Shown one piece after another: positions 61,103 through 64,000 of a DNA stretch of 64,000 nucleotides (position 1 is the stretch's first letter; every line of letters begins with the position of its first letter). The notes under the pieces were generated by a model that searched no databases, was not told the origin of the DNA, and saw nothing but the letters and a program-made list of their open reading frames with translations. The stretch is from Nostoc sp. FACHB-892 (GTDB lineage: Bacteria > Cyanobacteriota > Cyanobacteriia > Cyanobacteriales > Nostocaceae): assembly GCF_014698795.1 (NCBI RefSeq), contig NZ_JACJTR010000018.1:90129-154128 (forward strand). The letters run 5' to 3'. The position numbers and the translations under genes are program-made.

Positions 61103-61880
61103 TTAGCCTGCTGTATATCCACCATCGATCGCGCTTGGGTTGCCCAGTGATGTAGCTGGCAGCGTCGGAGCAGAGAAACACCACAGCTTGAGCAATTTCT
61201 GCTGCCTGACCGATCCGACCCATTGGAACCATAGACCCGAGTTCATCGGACGGGATACTCCACTGCTCGGCGGCACGAGCCATGAAGTCAGTCGCAATCG
61301 GACCAGGATTGATGGCATTGATCCGAATACCTTGTTTGGCATAGTCCAGAGCTGCCGATCTCGTCAGCCCCATTACTGCATGTTTGCTGGCGACATAAAG
61401 AGAAGTCTCCGGAAACGCAACGAGACCACTCGTTGACGAATTGTTCACGATCACACCAGATCCTTGAGACAGCATTTGCTGAATTTCGTACTTCATGCAC
61501 AAAAACAGTCCCCGAACATTGATTGCCATCAGGTTGTCAAAATCTTCAATTAATTGTTCATGCAGAGGCTTAAAAGAAGCGTCACTGCCTGCATTATTGA
61601 AGGCATAGTCGAGTCGCCCATAGGTTGCAACCGTATGAAGCACTGACGTTTTGATATCTTCCTCTTTTGAGGCATCTGAATGGACATATAAACATTCAGC
61701 ACCTGTTTCACGGATTAGTTTGGCAGTTTTTTCACCTTCTGCATCGCGTCTGCCTGAGAATACTACCTTTGCTCCAGCAGCACCGAATGCGATAACTTCG
61801 TTAAGCTTCGCTAACGCGGTTGCTCTGCCAATTCCCGATGTGCCTCCCGTAACTAACGCCACTTTATCTTGCAGTATCAT
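61103..61880 (-). pseudogene. Short-chain dehydrogenase with C-terminal frameshift
   Basis: Classical SDR: LVTGGTSGIGRA (cofactor loop), NNAGSDAS (NAG), SSTSG, catalytic YVASKHAV (YxxxK) and INAINPGPIATDFM. One extra base at about 61135-61136 shifts the frame after YITGQ; the other frame ends correctly with PSAIDGGYTAG at 61103, whereas the shifted frame runs on to 61029. The catalytic part is intact, so residual activity is possible. A 21-bp dispersed repeat inserted at 61794-61814 adds seven residues after GRATA. Confidence 0.8.
61794..61814. repeat. 21-bp dispersed repeat inserted into a HIP1 site
   Basis: Removing AACTTCGTTAAGCTTCGCTA-A rejoins ATGCGAT and CGCGG, recreating GCGATCGC and the usual SDR sequence. 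Relatives are at about 8445-8466 (TTCGGCAAGGCTTTGCCAACGC) and 52597-52617 (TTCGGTAAGCTTTGCTAACGC). Confidence 0.7.
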
Positions 61881-61895
61881 TCTGTTTCTCCTGTT

Positions 61896-61973
61896 TCAAT
61901 CAAGATTGACCTTGTTGCCTTGGGCGATCGCCACGTTTGCCTTTTCTAAGATGGCTTTATTTTTGTCTGACAT
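61896..61973 (-). pseudogene. Duplicate start of the NTF2-like gene
   Basis: 25 codons, MSDKNKAILEKANVAIAQGN then KVNLD and stop. The first 20 codons and the upstream region (CAGATGTCAGA-type and GAGGAGA) match the truncated NTF2-like gene at 56755-56949, so this is a second relic from the same ancestor. Confidence 0.65.
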
Positions 61974-62039
61974 TTGAATTTCTCCTCTATTCAAGTTGTC
62001 TTTGTTTTAGCCAACTTGGAGTTTAGTAAGTTCCAACAC

Positions 62040-62978
62040 TCAACTTTGAGTATGCTCCAGCGCAACTCGATCCCAATGTCCTAAATTGGCTGCTGCTTCA
62101 TAGGTGCTTTGGAAAAAAGCAAGGAGCATTGCATCTGGATCTTCAGTTTGTCTCACGGCTTCATAGGGTAGGATAAACTCTTGCATCTCTGAGCTGTAAA
62201 AAGCTTCTGTGGGTTGGATCGGGTAATCATGGAACCCTGACGGCGTCGGGTAAGCATAAGCGTAAAAAACAGGCTCCACCATTGACCCACCCCCTGGCCA
62301 AAAACCACAGCTACTGACTTCGTGTGAATAGGCTTCTCGTGTGACCCAATCTGCCATATTCGGAACTCCCCCTGGGTGTTCTGGCGCACGACGACCAGAG
62401 AAACGAGTCACAGCAAGATCAAAGCTGCCCCAAAAAAAATGTACAGGGCTGGATTTACCAATAAACTGGGAACGGAATAAGGTCATGACCCGATCGACTT
62501 GCACAAGAATTCGCCAGAACCGTTGTGCATATTCCGGATCATAAGCTGCGTGTTGATAGTCCTGATCGAACGGGATTGGTTCTGACACTTCTTGCGGCAT
62601 TGTCCAGATTTGAACTTCGATGCCGATGTCGCTCAATGTAGTTAGCACCATTTGGTAAAAATCTGCCACAGAGCGAGGAGCCAGTGCAATTCTTTTAGTA
62701 ATGCCGTCGCTAGTGTCGATTTGTAGTTGGTGGTCGAGAAAATCAAAGCTAATTTGAAAGTTACAAGTTCCGCAAGGGATCGAAGCGGTTGTTAGTCCAC
62801 GCGGTGTGACATAAAGAGTAGATTGCCACCAGTGATTGAGTTTAGGTGCCAGTGCCAACCGGATTTTACCGATGATTTGCGTCCATAGATGGAGAGTTGC
62901 ATAGGTATCCTGCCAAGCTGCTAAGGGCAAACTGGGCCAAACGATGTCAATGGGAGTACTTTGATTAGAAACAGCCAT
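62040..62978 (-). CDS. DUF5996 family protein
   Basis: 312 residues from the ATG at 62978 (MAVSNQSTP). DUF5996 signatures: WPSLPLAAWQDTYATLHLWT, IGKIRLALAPKLNHWW, FFWGSFDLAVTRFSGRRAP, and the C-terminal EAFYSSEMQEFILPYEAV. Function is unknown. It is intact and lies among stress- or detoxification-type genes. Confidence 0.82.
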   Translation of the reverse strand: MAVSNQSTPIDIVWPSLPLAAWQDTYATLHLWTQIIGKIRLALAPKLNHWWQSTLYVTPRGLTTASIPCGTCNFQISFDFLDHQLQIDTSDGITKRIALAPRSVADFYQMVLTTLSDIGIEVQIWTMPQEVSEPIPFDQDYQHAAYDPEYAQRFWRILVQVDRVMTLFRSQFIGKSSPVHFFWGSFDLAVTRFSGRRAPEHPGGVPNMADWVTREAYSHEVSSCGFWPGGGSMVEPVFYAYAYPTPSGFHDYPIQPTEAFYSSEMQEFILPYEAVRQTEDPDAMLLAFFQSTYEAAANLGHWDRVALEHTQS

Positions 62979-63048
62979 GAAAATCACCCACATGAGGAGA
63001 ATATGTTGAAGAAATGAGAAGGAAATCTAGATGAAATCAGAATCGCTA

Positions 63049-63324
63049 TCAATAGTCTTTTCCCTGTTCATCTGCAAAACACCATAACCACTGCTCTCCC
63101 AATTCAGCCGAACTAACCACTGCATGATTGGTTGCCTCATAATGACGACGAGCGTGTTGATGCTTAGAAGAATCGCAGCACAGCATTTTGCCACAGGTTT
63201 GGCAAATCCGCAGGTGTACCCAGCGGCTATTTATTTTAATGCACTCTTCACAACGAAATACGGGATAGGCTGCTTTAGAAATCAGGTTTTCCACAGTTAG
63301 ATTGTTGAGATGTTCGCAGGTCAT
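63049..63324 (-). CDS. UBP-type zinc finger protein
   Basis: 91 residues forming one ZnF-UBP domain: CEHL near the start, CEECI, ICQTCGKMLCCDSS and HARRHYEATNHAVV supply the Cys/His ligands. In eukaryotes this fold binds the ubiquitin tail; in bacteria it is usually a small stand-alone protein of unknown partner. About 75 bp before the DUF5996 gene on the same strand. Confidence 0.8.
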   Translation of the reverse strand: MTCEHLNNLTVENLISKAAYPVFRCEECIKINSRWVHLRICQTCGKMLCCDSSKHQHARRHYEATNHAVVSSAELGEQWLWCFADEQGKDY

Positions 63325-63437
63325 AGTTTTTTGGTATCCCTGGTAGGAGACAACGGTGAACAGTTGATCAAATTCTGATCGGTTAGCGCCCTTGTTTCGG
63401 GGATAAGCGATTGTCTGTTGTTCATCTCAACCATCAG

Positions 63438-63860
63438 CTAGTCGCGCCCTGCCGCAATCATCTTTTCTGCCAAGCCGACCGGGTTGGAAAACATCACCTC
63501 ATGACTACCGGACATTTGCACGAACCGAAATAGTCCCAAGCGGCTAGACATTCTGGGATGCCAACCCCACTGTTCGCCTTGAGGGAGGACATTATCTTCT
63601 GTACAGTAGAGGTAACTTTTAGGAATGGGCAGCGAGTAAAACTGCCTCAAGTCCAGCTTGTCAATCCACGGTTGATACGCTTGGGGGGATAGTTGTGCGT
63701 AACTTGATCGAGCCAAATCGAGGTCAGCATCATTGAGAAACGCTTCTCGCCACATCTCAAAAGGTATAACCATCATCTGATCGTTTGATTCTCTAACTAG
63801 CTCATCGAGTAATGTTTGAAGATGCGGCAGAAGGCTATTTCTGAGGCTTTCACCATCATT
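63438..63860 (-). pseudogene. Alpha/beta hydrolase missing its N-terminal half
   Basis: The frame reads SLRNSLLPHLQTLLDELV, IPFEMWREAFLNDADLDLA, LPIPKSYLYCTEDNVLP (with the catalytic Asp region) and VQMSGSHEVMFSNP (catalytic His), the C-terminal half of an esterase. The nucleophile elbow and first strands are missing because the sequence joins the GMC oxidoreductase gene at about 63850. The only available ATG (63878) lies inside the GMC tail. Probably dead. Confidence 0.7.
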
Positions 63861-64000
63861 GAGGCAATTTTGCTCCAACTTTTATCAAATCGGCAGCCTT
63901 TTCTCCAATCATAATTGCCGATGCATTTGTGTTTCCTGTGATCATAGTTGGCATAATCGATGCATCAACAACTCGTAACCCTTCAATCCCCCGTACCTTG
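63856..64000 (-). CDS. GMC oxidoreductase, C-terminal end (partial)
   Basis: The window stops inside this gene. The visible end reads KVRGIEGLRVVDASIMPTMI, GNTNASAIMIGEKAADLIK and ends with KLPQ and TGA. This is the conserved tail of GMC flavoproteins (choline/alcohol oxidase type), with the catalytic Asn in GNTNA. Substrate cannot be judged from the tail. Confidence 0.85.
   Translation of the reverse strand, partial: KVRGIEGLRVVDASIMPTMITGNTNASAIMIGEKAADLIKVGAKLPQ

Overview
The window looks like the chromosome of a filamentous, probably heterocyst-forming cyanobacterium of the Nostoc/Anabaena type. HIP1 octamers (GCGATCGC) are frequent, the body of the sequence is AT-rich, and it carries cyanobacterial marker genes: Raf1, Ycf34, the SLH-OprB iron porin, demethylphylloquinone methyltransferase and a multi-GAF kinase of the cyanobacteriochrome type. 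Intergenic DNA is full of the short dispersed and heptanucleotide repeats usual in Nostoc. I saw no rRNA, tRNA or CRISPR array.

Layout. 0-31 kb is mainly housekeeping: a broken sbtA remnant, DUF445 protein, menG, a REC-GAF regulator, raf1, an SLH porin, an orphan potA, a PBP2, a class-C serine hydrolase, a VanY-type peptidase diverging from an AEC permease, a 1297-residue sensor kinase with four candidate bilin cysteines, a Get3d-like ATPase with a crystallin-like tail, a CCA-adding enzyme, ycf34, tsaB and dnaN. A vapBC module with a dead toxin and an 84-bp tandem repeat follow.

28.8-31.3 kb holds the most interesting locus: a small EACC1-like gene interrupted by one in-frame amber codon, then a caspase-FGE (formylglycine-generating-enzyme-like) protein. 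Its C-terminal codons have the pattern expected of a diversity-generating retroelement (DGR) variable region. I read it as a prokaryotic conflict/cell-death module with a diversified sensor; the reverse transcriptase and template are not in the window.

32.3-40.5 kb is a metal-efflux locus: RND adaptor, RND pump, lipoprotein, response regulator and histidine kinase, with a DUF433/DUF5615 toxin-antitoxin pair inserted between regulator and kinase. 40.5-49 kb has a nucleoside deaminase, a K+ channel with a zinc ribbon, S-formylglutathione hydrolase, phosphoketolase, a beta-helix/SLH surface protein, a lipocalin-like protein and a MOSC protein.

49-52.5 kb is a gene graveyard: truncated SDR, IS4-type transposase, signalling kinase, iron porin and isochorismatase fragments. 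52.6-56.6 kb is a visibly GC-rich insert with two exported serine peptidases, one actinobacterial in style and one proteobacterial in style, so probably acquired horizontally. 56.7-64 kb is a run of minus-strand accessory genes (truncated NTF2-like, PG-binding, SgcJ/EcaC, RidA, NAD(P)-binding protein, a frameshifted SDR, DUF5996, UBP zinc finger, a truncated hydrolase and the tail of a GMC oxidoreductase) with several signs of recent rearrangement.
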